This document shows positions 25,762-34,010 of a stretch of DNA of 64,000 bases, one piece after another. The stretch lies in NCBI RefSeq assembly GCF_900078665.2, contig NZ_LT546207.1:972480-1036479 (forward strand), in the 5' to 3' direction. Below the pieces are notes generated by a model, which saw only the letters and a program-made list of their open reading frames with translations, ran no database searches and had not been told where the DNA came from. Within the stretch, counting starts at the first letter, position 1. Every line of letters starts with the position of its first letter. The position numbers were made by a program, and so were the translations under genes. Source of the DNA: Mycolicibacterium houstonense. Its GTDB lineage: Bacteria > Actinomycetota > Actinomycetes > Mycobacteriales > Mycobacteriaceae.

Positions 25762-25776
25762 TTCCTCATCGTGGAA
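25762..25776. promoter_or_regulatory. ureide-cluster operator 1 (TTCC-N7-GGAA)
   Basis: TTCCTCATCGTGGAA, 14 bp upstream of the allantoinase start. One of four like palindromes in this cluster, presumably bound by the IclR-family regulator encoded at 30551. Confidence 0.6.
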
Positions 25777-25892
25777 ATGAAACTCCGTAACGTGGTGGAC
25801 TCTAGATGTGAGCGTCGACACAGTCAATCGCTCGAAAAGCTTGACAGGTGGTAGGCGGATACGACTTACTTACTGAATCTGTGGAATATTAC

Positions 25893-25907
25893 TTCCACAG
25901 AGTGGAA
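25893..25907. promoter_or_regulatory. ureide-cluster operator 2 (TTCC-N7-GGAA)
   Basis: TTCCACAGAGTGGAA, 51 bp upstream of the permease start. It is preceded by the overlapping inverted element GGAATATTACTTCC (25883-25896), which is also present at operator 4. Its last base is the A of an in-frame ATG at 25907, which argues for the later start of the permease. Confidence 0.6.
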
Positions 25908-25957
25908 TGTTTGCGACGGCGTTCAGCGTCGTCGCTCCGACCGTGACAGGCGTATCC

Positions 25958-27463
25958 ATGACCACAGAGTCCACCGGGCTGATCGGCGACTCCAACCGTA
26001 CCGATGCAATCCCGTTCGCCGATGTGAGTCCGCATCTGTACAACGCCGATCTCGCGCCCACCAAGCGCGAAGGCCGGCGGTGGGGCGCGTACAACATCTT
26101 CACGTTGTGGGCCAACGACGTGCACAGCCTGGGCAACTATTCGTTCGCCATCGGACTGTTCGCCCTCGGCCTCGGTGGATGGCAGATCCTGGTGGCGCTC
26201 GGCCTCGGCGGCGCCTTCCTCTTCTTACTGCTCAGCCTTTCCGGCTTCATGGGTGAAAAGACCGGTGTCCCGTTCCCCGTGATGAGCCGCATCGCCTTCG
26301 GTATCCGCGGTGCACAGGTGCCCGCCATCATCCGTGGCGCGGTCGCGATCGCATGGTTCGGCATCCAGACCTACCTCGCATCGGTGGTGCTGCGCATCTT
26401 GATCATCGCGCTCGCACCGTCGGCGCAGACGCTGGACTCGAACCGCTTCCTGGGATTGTCGACGCTCGGCTGGATCTCGTTCGTCGCGCTGTGGGTGATC
26501 CAGGTGGTCATCGTCAGCTATGGCATGGAGATGATCCGCAAGTACGAGGCGTTCGCCGGTCCGGTCATTCTGATCACGATGGTCGCGCTCGCGATCTGGA
26601 TGCTCAACAACGCCGACTGGTCCATCGCGTGGACGACGCCCGACTCGCTGACCGGCGTCGACATGTGGATGAAGATCGTCGGCGGCGCCAGCTTGTGGGT
26701 CGCGATCTACGGCACGTTCGTACTCAACTTCTGCGACTTCACCCGCAACGCGACGTCCAAGCGGGCGATCGTGAAGGGCAACTTCTGGGGCATCCCGCTC
26801 AACATGCTCGTATTCGGCGGCATCGTCATCACTCTGGCCGGCGCTCAGTTCCGCATCGACGGACGCATCATCGACGCGCCCGCCGACATCGTCAAGGAAG
26901 TCCCGAACACCGTGCTGCTGGTGCTCGCGGCGCTCGCGCTGCTGATCCTGACCGTCGCCGTGAACATGATGGCCAACTTCGTCGCACCGATCTATGCGCT
27001 CAACAACCTGTTCCCCAAGCACCTGAACTTCCGTCGCGCAGCGTTCATCTCGGCCGTCATCGGCCTGGTGATCCTGCCGTGGAACCTCTACAACTCCCCT
27101 GCCGTCATCAACTACTTCCTCGGTGGCCTCGGAGCCATTCTGGGACCGCTGTTCGGCATCATCATGGCCGACTACTGGCTGGTGCGTCGCTCCAACATCA
27201 ACGTTCTGGCCCTGTTCACAACCGACGCCGACGGTGAATACCACTACGCAAAGGGCATCAACGTGCGTGCCGTGGTCGCCCTCGTCATCACGGCGGTAGT
27301 CGCCCTCCTGCTGGCGTTCGTTCCCGCGTTCAGGGTCGTCTCGGAGTTCTCCTGGTTCATCGGCGCAGGGCTCGGCGCGATCGTGTACCTGGTGGTGGCA
27401 GACCGCCGGGGACCGTTCAACGATGTCTCCGGCGAGCCGATCGCCGTCGCCAGCACGCACTAG
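25958..27463 (+). CDS. NCS1 family permease (allantoin/uracil/hydantoin type)
   Basis: 501 residues with about 12 membrane helices. The N-terminal signature LWANDVHSLGNYSFAIGLFAL and GWQILVALGLGGAFLFLLLS are typical of nucleobase:cation symporter-1 transporters such as PucI and Mhp1. VGGASLWVAIYGTFVLNFCD and MADYWLVRRSNINV are further NCS1 features. Given its place between allantoinase and a racemase-family enzyme, allantoin is the likely substrate (inference). Start ATG 25958 has an ACAGG element eight bases upstream; the earlier ATG at 25907 overlaps an operator. Confidence 0.9.
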   Translation: MTTESTGLIGDSNRTDAIPFADVSPHLYNADLAPTKREGRRWGAYNIFTLWANDVHSLGNYSFAIGLFALGLGGWQILVALGLGGAFLFLLLSLSGFMGEKTGVPFPVMSRIAFGIRGAQVPAIIRGAVAIAWFGIQTYLASVVLRILIIALAPSAQTLDSNRFLGLSTLGWISFVALWVIQVVIVSYGMEMIRKYEAFAGPVILITMVALAIWMLNNADWSIAWTTPDSLTGVDMWMKIVGGASLWVAIYGTFVLNFCDFTRNATSKRAIVKGNFWGIPLNMLVFGGIVITLAGAQFRIDGRIIDAPADIVKEVPNTVLLVLAALALLILTVAVNMMANFVAPIYALNNLFPKHLNFRRAAFISAVIGLVILPWNLYNSPAVINYFLGGLGAILGPLFGIIMADYWLVRRSNINVLALFTTDADGEYHYAKGINVRAVVALVITAVVALLLAFVPAFRVVSEFSWFIGAGLGAIVYLVVADRRGPFNDVSGEPIAVASTH

Positions 27464-27474
27464 TAGGGACCGCC

Positions 27475-28197
27475 ATGAGAATCCTCGTAGCCAACGTCAA
27501 CACCACGGTTTCGATGACCGATGCCATCGCCGAGTCGGCGCGCGGTGTCGCGTCGCCGGGTACCGAGATCGTCGGCATCACACCGCGTTTCGGTGCGGAC
27601 TCATGCGAGGGCAACTTCGAGAGCTACCTGGCCGCCATCGCGGTCATGGATGCGATCACGTCATACCCCGAACCGTTCGACGCGGTGATTCAAGCCGGCT
27701 ACGGCGAGCACGGTCGGGAAGGTCTGCAGGAGTTGCTCGACGTCCCGGTGGTGGACATCACCGAGGCGGCCGCGTCGACGGCCATGTACCTCGGGCACAA
27801 GTACTCGGTCGTCACCACGCTCGACCGCACCGTCCCGTTGATCGAAGACCGTCTCAAGCTCGCCGGCCTCGACGCACGATGCGCGTCGGTCCGGGCATCC
27901 GGCCTCGGTGTGCTGGAACTGGAGTCGGATCCGGATCGCGCAGTCGAGGCGATCGTCCACCAGGCGCGCGAGGCAGTCGAAAACGATCACGCCGAAGTGA
28001 TCTGTCTGGGCTGCGGCGGCATGGCCGAACTCGAGGAGAAGGTGAAGGCCGCGACCGGCGTCCCGATCGTCGACGGAGTCCGCTCGGCGGTCACCATCGC
28101 CGAAGGTCTGGTCCGGATGGGTCTGTCCACGTCGAAGGTGCGCACCTATGCGACTCCGCGTGAGAAGAAGGTCATCGGCTGGCCTTTTCAGCCGTAG
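27475..28197 (+). CDS. Asp/Glu/hydantoin racemase family protein (allantoin racemase-like)
   Basis: 240 residues, 11 bases downstream of the permease stop. N-terminal ILVANVNTTVSMTD and the C-terminal motif VICLGCGGMAELEE (second catalytic cysteine) place it in the hydantoin/allantoin racemase family, which interconverts allantoin enantiomers so that allantoinase can use both. The first catalytic cysteine, normally in an ACFGDPG-like loop, appears replaced: the corresponding loop reads QAGYGEHGREG. A one-cysteine enzyme may not racemise by the two-base mechanism and could be a lyase or isomerase. Cluster context still points to ureide catabolism. Confidence 0.82.
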   Translation: MRILVANVNTTVSMTDAIAESARGVASPGTEIVGITPRFGADSCEGNFESYLAAIAVMDAITSYPEPFDAVIQAGYGEHGREGLQELLDVPVVDITEAAASTAMYLGHKYSVVTTLDRTVPLIEDRLKLAGLDARCASVRASGLGVLELESDPDRAVEAIVHQAREAVENDHAEVICLGCGGMAELEEKVKAATGVPIVDGVRSAVTIAEGLVRMGLSTSKVRTYATPREKKVIGWPFQP

Positions 28198-28235
28198 GCC
28201 AATGCCATAGCCATGCCATAGAAGAAATAGACGTG

Positions 28236-28263
28236 ACCGGGCGCCTCTTCCGAGGCGCCCGGT
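28236..28263. terminator. bidirectional terminator hairpin
   Basis: The arms ACCGGGCGCCTC and GAGGCGCCCGGT are perfectly complementary (12 bp, 4-base loop). It is located between the convergent racemase-family and ureidoglycine aminohydrolase genes. Confidence 0.75.
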
Positions 28264-28271
28264 TCGACGTG

Positions 28272-29099
28272 TCAGAGCATGATCTGGCGGTTGACGTCCT
28301 TGTACAGCAGGTACCGGAAGTTCGACGGCCCGCCCGCGTAGCACGCCTGCGGGCAGAAGGCGCGTAGCGACAGGAAGTCGCCTTCCTGAACTTCCACCCA
28401 GTCGCCGTTGAGGTGATAGACGGCCTTGCCTTCGAGCATCAGCAGGCCGTGTTCCATGACGTGGGTCTCAGCGAACGGAATGGTGGCGCCGGGCTCGAAG
28501 GTGACGATGTTGACGTGCATGTCGTACCCGAGATCCTGCGGATCGAGCATGCGCGTCGTGCGCCATTTGCCATCGGTCCCCGGCATCGCCGACGGTTCGA
28601 TATCCCGCTCGTTGCCGAACTTCACCGATACCGGGTGGCCCTCGATGGCCTCATAGCGTTTGCGGATCCACACGAACGTCGCGTCGGCGTCGCCGTTGTT
28701 GTGGGCCGACCAGTCAGTGCCCGCCGGAAGGTAAGCGAAGCCCCCCTCGGTGAGGGTCTGCGACTGGCCTGCCGCGTCGACGGTGAGCGCACCGGAGGTG
28801 ACGAACAGGAAGCTCTGCACCTCGGGTTGCGGCTCCGGTCGCTGCGCCCCGCCGCCCGGTTTGACCTCGACGATCGCCTGGTAATACGTCGTCGCACCAC
28901 CGGCGACCGGTCGGTTGATGATCCATGCGCGGGTATCGGTCCACTCCGGGAACACCGAGGTGACGATGTCCGAGAGGACACCGCGCGGGATCACCGTGTA
29001 GGCCTCGGTGACGATGGCGCGGTCGGTCAGCAGATCGGTCTGCGGGGGCAGGCCGCCCCTGGGCGTGTAGTACGACGCTTTGGTCACTGGGGGGGTCAC
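28272..29099 (-). CDS. allE: (S)-ureidoglycine aminohydrolase
   Basis: 275 residues, bicupin fold. It converts (S)-ureidoglycine to ureidoglycolate with release of ammonia, downstream of allantoate breakdown. The Mn-binding C-terminal cupin is visible: ETHVMEHGLLMLEGKAVYHL followed by GDWVEVQEGDFLSLRAF, and the ending FRYLLYKDVNRQ is typical. The N-terminal segment YYTPRGGLPPQTDLLTDRA matches the family. Start GTG 29099 overlaps the stop of the DUF6986 gene by four bases (GTGA); a second GTG at 29087 is possible. Translation is probably coupled. Confidence 0.9.
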   Translation of the reverse strand: MTPPVTKASYYTPRGGLPPQTDLLTDRAIVTEAYTVIPRGVLSDIVTSVFPEWTDTRAWIINRPVAGGATTYYQAIVEVKPGGGAQRPEPQPEVQSFLFVTSGALTVDAAGQSQTLTEGGFAYLPAGTDWSAHNNGDADATFVWIRKRYEAIEGHPVSVKFGNERDIEPSAMPGTDGKWRTTRMLDPQDLGYDMHVNIVTFEPGATIPFAETHVMEHGLLMLEGKAVYHLNGDWVEVQEGDFLSLRAFCPQACYAGGPSNFRYLLYKDVNRQIML

Positions 29100-30373
29100 T
29101 GATTGCTCCTGGTTGTGCGGCCGAGCGCGATGTCGCGCACGGTGGATTTGGGGAGGTCGGTGGCGGTCTCGATCTCGTCGGTGGTGAGGGCGCCGCACAC
29201 GCTGCCACGGTGGATCACGTTCGCCAGTGCGCGAGCGGTGGCCGGCTCGTCCATCACGGTGGAGTCGAGCTGGTGGACGTAGTTGCGCAGGCGGGTCGCC
29301 GCTGGGGCGAAGGCACCGCGGTAGAACGCGTAGGTCGCCAGGTATCGGGTGACCAGTTGGGCAGGGTGCATGTCCCAGCCCTGGTAGATGCCGCGTTCCA
29401 GGTGGCGCCGGACGAGGCGCGCGTGCAGCTTCCACGCCATGGCGACGTTGTCGGGATCGCCGACCGGCAGGATGTTGGTCGAGCCGTCGGACATGTGGAC
29501 ACCGGTGCCTGCTACGGCGAGTTGCATGACGTTCTTGGCGTGGTCGGCTGCCGGATGCTCCATCGACTGGTAGGCGGCGGCGATGCCGAGCGACGCCGAG
29601 TAGTCGTAGGTGCCGTAGTGCAGCGAGCTGACGCGGCCCTGGCCGGCGTGGATGAACTGGGCGACGGGTGCGCGGCCATCGGCGCCGAGGATGGCCTGCG
29701 GTGTCTCGACCTGCACCTCGAAACGAATGCGGCCATCCGGCAGTCCGTTCGCAGCTTCCAGAGCGCTTGCGACGTCGACCATCGCCTCGACCTGGTCGAC
29801 GGAAGTCACCTTGGGGAGGGTGAGGGTGAGGCCGTCGGGCAGCCCCCCGGACTCGACGAGTCCGCTGACGAACATGTCCAGCGTGCGCAGTCCCCGCGCA
29901 CGGGTGCCTGCTTCGAAGCACTTGAAGCGGGTGCCGACGAACGGCGTCGAGGTACCTGCGTCGAGCGCCATCCGCAGTGCGGCGACCGCCTGTGCGACAT
30001 CGGCGTCCTCGGTCGCATCGTCGAAGGTGCCGTAGCCGTCCTCGAAGTCGATGCGGAGGTCTTCGATCGGCTCGGTGGTCAGCTTGTTCTCGACGAGGGT
30101 TGCGAGCGTCTCGGGCGCACAGTCGGTTCCGCTGCCCGCGCCGACGAGCGCAGCCACCGCGTCGAGCCCGCCCGCGTCCTTCGCGGTACCGAGAGCGATG
30201 GCGCCCCAGTCGGCAGGCATCGTCGCCGAGTACCGGTTGCCCGGGACGTAGACGGTGTGGATCGGCTGCCGACGGCCGTCATCACCCGGGTATTGGTTCA
30301 CCAGTAGCGCGTCGGCGGCCGTGAGCCGGCGATCGACGTCGGTCAGCACCGCATCGTCGAGGCGTCGTGTCAC
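29096..30373 (-). CDS. DUF6986 family protein (aldolase/citrate-lyase-like fold)
   Basis: 425 residues with the features of the HpcH/HpaI/CitE-like TIM-barrel superfamily: DLRIDFEDGYGTFDD (metal-binding acidic motif), FKCFEAGTRARGLRTLDMF, LTLPKVTSVDQVEAMV, RFEVQVETPQAILG, HYGTYDYSASLGIAAAYQSM. Actinobacterial members are filed as DUF6986. Position in a ureide operon, coupled to allE, suggests a role in disposing of glyoxylate or a ureidoglycolate product, for example malate-synthase-like condensation; that is inference. Operators 3 and 4 lie in its promoter. Confidence 0.75.
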   Translation of the reverse strand: MTRRLDDAVLTDVDRRLTAADALLVNQYPGDDGRRQPIHTVYVPGNRYSATMPADWGAIALGTAKDAGGLDAVAALVGAGSGTDCAPETLATLVENKLTTEPIEDLRIDFEDGYGTFDDATEDADVAQAVAALRMALDAGTSTPFVGTRFKCFEAGTRARGLRTLDMFVSGLVESGGLPDGLTLTLPKVTSVDQVEAMVDVASALEAANGLPDGRIRFEVQVETPQAILGADGRAPVAQFIHAGQGRVSSLHYGTYDYSASLGIAAAYQSMEHPAADHAKNVMQLAVAGTGVHMSDGSTNILPVGDPDNVAMAWKLHARLVRRHLERGIYQGWDMHPAQLVTRYLATYAFYRGAFAPAATRLRNYVHQLDSTVMDEPATARALANVIHRGSVCGALTTDEIETATDLPKSTVRDIALGRTTRSNQ

Positions 30374-30414
30374 TGGTTCCCCTCCCCCGTCCGGAAATCT
30401 CCGTGAATACAGAA

Positions 30415-30429
30415 TTCCACATTGTGGAG
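30415..30429. promoter_or_regulatory. ureide-cluster operator 3
   Basis: TTCCACATTGTGGAG, 42 bp upstream of the DUF6986-allE operon on the minus strand. Same arm spacing as the other three operators, with one arm mismatch. Confidence 0.6.
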
Positions 30430-30482
30430 TTTAGCGTGAGTGTTATCGGAGCATGACGTCCCGATGTCTGCCGGAATATTTT

Positions 30483-30497
30483 TTCCATATTGCGGAA
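30483..30497. promoter_or_regulatory. ureide-cluster operator 4
   Basis: TTCCATATTGCGGAA, 54 bp upstream of the IclR-family gene, with an overlapping GGAATATTTTTTCC (30473-30486) arranged as at operator 2. It suggests autoregulation. Confidence 0.6.
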
Positions 30498-30550
30498 ACA
30501 ATCTTGGGGATGTTTGATGGAACGACAAAGTTCGACCGGGAGTGGACTGT

Positions 30551-31312
30551 ATGGCGGAGAAATCGGGCGGCGTGCAGTCGGTGGAGCGCGCGTTCGAGTT
30601 GATGGAATTGATCGGACGTGCCGGCGGAGAGTGCTCGCTGACGGAGTTGTCGGCGGAATCACCATTGCCCCCGCCGACAATTCATCGTCTCCTGCGCACC
30701 TTGGTCGGACTCGGCTATGTGCGTCAACTGCCCAATCGCCGCTACGCCCTGGGCCCGAGGTTGATTCGGCTCGGTGAAGTGGCGAACCGCCAGCTCGGCG
30801 CGGTCGCCGCCCCGGTGCTGCAGTCGCTGGTCGACGAACTGTCGGAGACCGCGAGTCTGGCAGTGCTCGACGGTGACATGGTGATCTACACCGGCCAGGT
30901 GCTGCCGCCGAAGCTCATGCAGACGAACACTGAGGTCGGCAAGCGCGTCGGACTGCACACAACCGGCGTGGGCAAGGCGGTTCTGGGTGAGTTGGACGAT
31001 GCACGCATTCTGAAACTGGTCACGCAGTCTGGATTTCCCGCGCCGACCGAGAACAGTGCGTCGACCCTGTCTGCGGTGTTCGCGAACGTCGAACGGGTGC
31101 GCGTCGACGGTTATGCGATCGACAACGAGGAGTCCGAGATCGGTGTTCGGTCCGTCGCGATGGCGGTGCCCGGCGCTCCGACGCCGATGGCAATCGGCAT
31201 TTCCGGGCCCACGGCTCGCGTCGATGCGGACTTGATCGCTCGAGCCGTTCCCGCACTGAAGAAGGCAACCGGCGTGATCTCGGAGGCCCTGATCGGGGCG
31301 AAGGAGCGGTAA
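30551..31312 (+). CDS. IclR family transcriptional regulator (AllR-like)
   Basis: 253 residues. N-terminal winged helix: VQSVERAFELMELIG, CSLTELSAESPLPPPTIHRL, LLRTLVGLGYV. The C-terminal IclR effector domain has RVGLHTTGVGKAVLGEL and DNEESEIGVRSVAMAVP. AllR-type IclR proteins repress allantoin genes and respond to glyoxylate or allantoin; this one is divergent from the DUF6986-allE operon and flanked by the shared palindromes, making it the likely cluster regulator. I chose ATG 30551; a GTG at 30542 would add three residues. Confidence 0.9.
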   Translation: MAEKSGGVQSVERAFELMELIGRAGGECSLTELSAESPLPPPTIHRLLRTLVGLGYVRQLPNRRYALGPRLIRLGEVANRQLGAVAAPVLQSLVDELSETASLAVLDGDMVIYTGQVLPPKLMQTNTEVGKRVGLHTTGVGKAVLGELDDARILKLVTQSGFPAPTENSASTLSAVFANVERVRVDGYAIDNEESEIGVRSVAMAVPGAPTPMAIGISGPTARVDADLIARAVPALKKATGVISEALIGAKER

Positions 31313-31342
31313 ACCCCGTTTTCGACTCCGCCCCAGCGGCTT

Positions 31343-31990
31343 TCACCAGCGGCGCGGATCCCGGCCGTTCCAGGCGACGAGGCGGTCGATGGCGGAGGCA
31401 TCGTCGGGGATCGGGACGGCCTCGGCGAACGGGACGGCGACCTCGTCGAAACCCCTTGCCGCCGAGATCTGCTCATACAGATCACGGCGGTTCTCCGCCG
31501 GGAGGATCCTGCGTGCCCCGTCGAACGCCGCGGCCACGACCGTGTCGTCCCAATCGGGCTGCCGGCCGGTCGCCGTCGCGAGATCCCAGGTGTGGACGGT
31601 CAGCTCGGAGAAGTAGGACGCCAGCACTTCGGCGCCGCTGCCTTCGATCCACGGCAGAGCCATGGGTCGGACCAGGATGGCGTCATCGCTCCAGGTATCC
31701 GCGGCCCGCCTCCCCGACTCTCGCCACGCGACGGTCCAGCGATCGTCGGCGACAGCGATTTCGGTCACTGCCAATGGATCCTCGCCGTGGCCTAGCGCGG
31801 CAACTCGGTCAAGCACGCCGACGAGGTGGGCGAGCAAGGCTCGCACGTCCATCTCTGTGCACGGCGTCGGGTCCGTCAGTTGCTCTGGCCGGACGCCGGC
31901 GATAACGGCCGCGCCGGTAGCGATGGCACGGTCGAGGATCAGCCGGGGATCCTCGGGGTGGCCCGTTTGGGAACTGGTCGATGTGATCAT
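31343..31990 (-). CDS. TIGR03086-type DinB/maleylpyruvate isomerase-fold protein
   Basis: About 215 residues. The opening LILDRAIATGAAVIAGVRPEQLTDPTPC, then MDVRALLAHLVGVLDRVAAL (metal-binding His of the four-helix DinB-like fold) and FSELTVHTWDLATATGR (second and third ligands) are the TIGR03086 signature. The family is thought to include mycothiol-dependent enzymes. Substrate unknown. Start ATG 31990. The divergent WYL regulator begins 53 bp away and may regulate it. Confidence 0.8.
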   Translation of the reverse strand: MITSTSSQTGHPEDPRLILDRAIATGAAVIAGVRPEQLTDPTPCTEMDVRALLAHLVGVLDRVAALGHGEDPLAVTEIAVADDRWTVAWRESGRRAADTWSDDAILVRPMALPWIEGSGAEVLASYFSELTVHTWDLATATGRQPDWDDTVVAAAFDGARRILPAENRRDLYEQISAARGFDEVAVPFAEAVPIPDDASAIDRLVAWNGRDPRRW

Positions 31991-32043
31991 GGGGTCATTG
32001 TGCGGACCGAAACCGGTCACCTAGTGGCCGGTTTGATGGAAGT

Positions 32044-33003
32044 GTGATGCAGGTGCGAGCCGATCGGCTGGTGGCCATCCTCCTCCTGCTCCAACAACGT
32101 GAGCAGGTCACAGCGTCGGAGGTCGCGCTGGAGTTGGAGGTTTCCGAACGGACCGCCCGCCGCGACCTCGAAGCGTTGTCCGTTGCCGGGTTGCCCGTGT
32201 ACTCCGTGCAGGGCCGAGGGGGCGGGTGGCGGCTCTTGGGCGGCGCTCGCACCGACCTCTCCGGGCTGACGGCGGGCGAGGTCCGTGCCCTGTTTCTGGT
32301 AGCCGGACCGGCCTCGACGGCACCACCGGGCGTGAAGGCCGCACTGCGCAAGCTCGTAGGCGCGCTCCCCGAGCCCTTCCGGGAGCAGGCCGAGGCTGCC
32401 GCCACATCGCTCGTCGTAGACCCGGGGCACTGGGGATCCAGCCGGCTCGAGCCCCGACGTCCCCGGTTCCTCGACGACCTGCAAGAGGCGGTGATCCGCG
32501 GCGTCCAGGTACGCCTGCGCTACGTCGACCGCACGGGCTCCGAGACCGAGCGAACCGTCCATCCACTGGGCATCGTCGCCAAGGGCCCCACGTGGTACCT
32601 GGTCTCGAATACGGAGGCCGGTCGACGCACCTTCCGGATCGACCGTGTCTCGTCGGCCGAGTTGACCGGCGCTTCCGTCCAACGACCCGAAGGATTCGAC
32701 CTCGCCGAGAGCTGGCGCGAGATCGCCGACGAGATCGACCGAAAGCGCACCCCCTTCGAGGCCCAGGCCTTGTGCAGTCCCGACGGGCTCGGCCTGCTCC
32801 GCATGGCGTTCGGGGTCCGCCTCGAAGTAGGCGGTTCCGCGCCAGACGGTCGGGTCGAGATCGTCGTCCGCGGCCGCGACGAGTACACCCTCGCAGGCGA
32901 ACTCGCCGGACTGAACGATTGGCTCGAAGTCACCGGCCCGCAAGGGGTGCGCGACCACCTCGCTTCGATCGGCCTCGCGCTTGTGACGCGGTACATCCGC
33001 TGA
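32044..33003 (+). CDS. HTH plus WYL-domain transcriptional regulator
   Basis: 319 residues. N-terminal HTH: RADRLVAILLLLQQREQVTA, SEVALELEVSERTARRDLEA, and the wing VYSVQGRGGGWRLL. The WYL domain occupies the middle (IRGVQVRLRYVDR, GPTWYLVSN, RTFRIDRVSSAEL), followed by a WCX-like C-terminal part. WYL domains sense small ligands, often nucleic-acid derived. Divergent from the DinB-fold gene and upstream of an LLM oxidoreductase; either may be a target. Start GTG 32044 or ATG 32047. Confidence 0.87.
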   Translation: MMQVRADRLVAILLLLQQREQVTASEVALELEVSERTARRDLEALSVAGLPVYSVQGRGGGWRLLGGARTDLSGLTAGEVRALFLVAGPASTAPPGVKAALRKLVGALPEPFREQAEAAATSLVVDPGHWGSSRLEPRRPRFLDDLQEAVIRGVQVRLRYVDRTGSETERTVHPLGIVAKGPTWYLVSNTEAGRRTFRIDRVSSAELTGASVQRPEGFDLAESWREIADEIDRKRTPFEAQALCSPDGLGLLRMAFGVRLEVGGSAPDGRVEIVVRGRDEYTLAGELAGLNDWLEVTGPQGVRDHLASIGLALVTRYIR

Positions 33004-33084
33004 CATCGACGTGCCGAACCGGAATAAAGTCCTCACCTAGGCAACTTGGCTCTGGAGTCGCCCTTTCCCGACTCAGGAGCCATC

Positions 33085-33894
33085 ATGACCCGTCCCGTTC
33101 GCGTCGCCGTGCAGATCCAGCCCGGTGGTACGCCCGACTACCGCACATGGCGCGACGCCGTCCTCGCCGCCGACGACCTCGGCGCTGACGTGATCTTCGG
33201 TTACGACCACTTCCACCGCCCGGCGATGGAGGCCATCGTCGACGGCAAGCCCGTCCTGCTCGCCGAACAGCCCGACGTTGCCAACTTCGAGGGATGGACC
33301 GCGCTCGCGTCGTGGGGTGAGATCACCTCGCACGCCGAGATCGGCCTCCTCGTCACCGGCGTCGGTTACCGCAACCCGGACCTGCTCGCCGACATGGCGC
33401 GCACCGTCGACCACATCAGCGGCGGCAGGCTCATCCTCGGCCTCGGCGCCGGGTGGTACGAAAAGGACTACACCACATACTGTTACGACTTCGGCACCTT
33501 CGGTACGCGCTTCGACCTGTTCGATGAGAGCCTGCTCCGCATCGAGAACCGGCTGGCGGCGCTGATCCCGCCGCCGGTGCGCAAGCTGCCGATCCTCATC
33601 GGCGGCACGGGCCCCAAGCGCTCGCTGCCCGCCGTTGCCCGGCACGCCGACATCTGGCACGCGTTCCAAGACCTCGATGCGTTCCGCAGGTCCAGCGACC
33701 GCGTCGACGAGTTGGCAGCGACGTTCGGCCGCAATGGCGCCGATATCGAACGCTCGACACTGTGGCAGAACGCCGACAGCGCCGACGCCTTCCGCGAGGC
33801 CGGGGTCACGCTGTTCCAGACGGAGCTCACCTCCGACGACGGATACGACCTCACGTCGCTCAAACAGGTGCTCACATGGCGGGACAACGGGTGA
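33085..33894 (+). CDS. LLM class F420-dependent oxidoreductase
   Basis: 269 residues, TIM-barrel luciferase-like monooxygenase family: VRVAVQIQPGGTPDY, GADVIFGYDHFHRP, VGYRNPDLLADMARTVDHIS, GRLILGLGAGWYEKDY, LPILIGGTGPKRSLPAVARH. In mycobacteria such proteins commonly use coenzyme F420. Substrate unknown. ATG 33085 has AGGAG five bases upstream; an earlier in-frame ATG at 33046 lacks one. Confidence 0.88.
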   Translation: MTRPVRVAVQIQPGGTPDYRTWRDAVLAADDLGADVIFGYDHFHRPAMEAIVDGKPVLLAEQPDVANFEGWTALASWGEITSHAEIGLLVTGVGYRNPDLLADMARTVDHISGGRLILGLGAGWYEKDYTTYCYDFGTFGTRFDLFDESLLRIENRLAALIPPPVRKLPILIGGTGPKRSLPAVARHADIWHAFQDLDAFRRSSDRVDELAATFGRNGADIERSTLWQNADSADAFREAGVTLFQTELTSDDGYDLTSLKQVLTWRDNG

Positions 33895-34010
33895 CGAGTT
33901 AGGCACCCCGCCCTCCTCTGGTGCCAACACGGGACCGAATATGCAGTGATCGGATACCTCGTCACGCACACTGGGTGTCGCACCCGACGCCATGGAGGAA
34001 CGATCTCGGA

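Noticed and set aside
26225..27460. 411-codon open frame antisense to the NCS1 permease
   Set aside because: Antisense shadow with biased D/E/R/H composition and no recognisable domain; the permease frame has clear membrane helices.
28272..29921. Longer minus-strand reading giving a 549-residue product
   Set aside because: Only the last 275 residues match ureidoglycine aminohydrolase; the front overlaps the DUF6986 gene in another frame and is R/P/H-rich.
29210..30307. 365-codon frame opposite the DUF6986 gene
   Set aside because: Antisense shadow with no domain or ribosome binding site.
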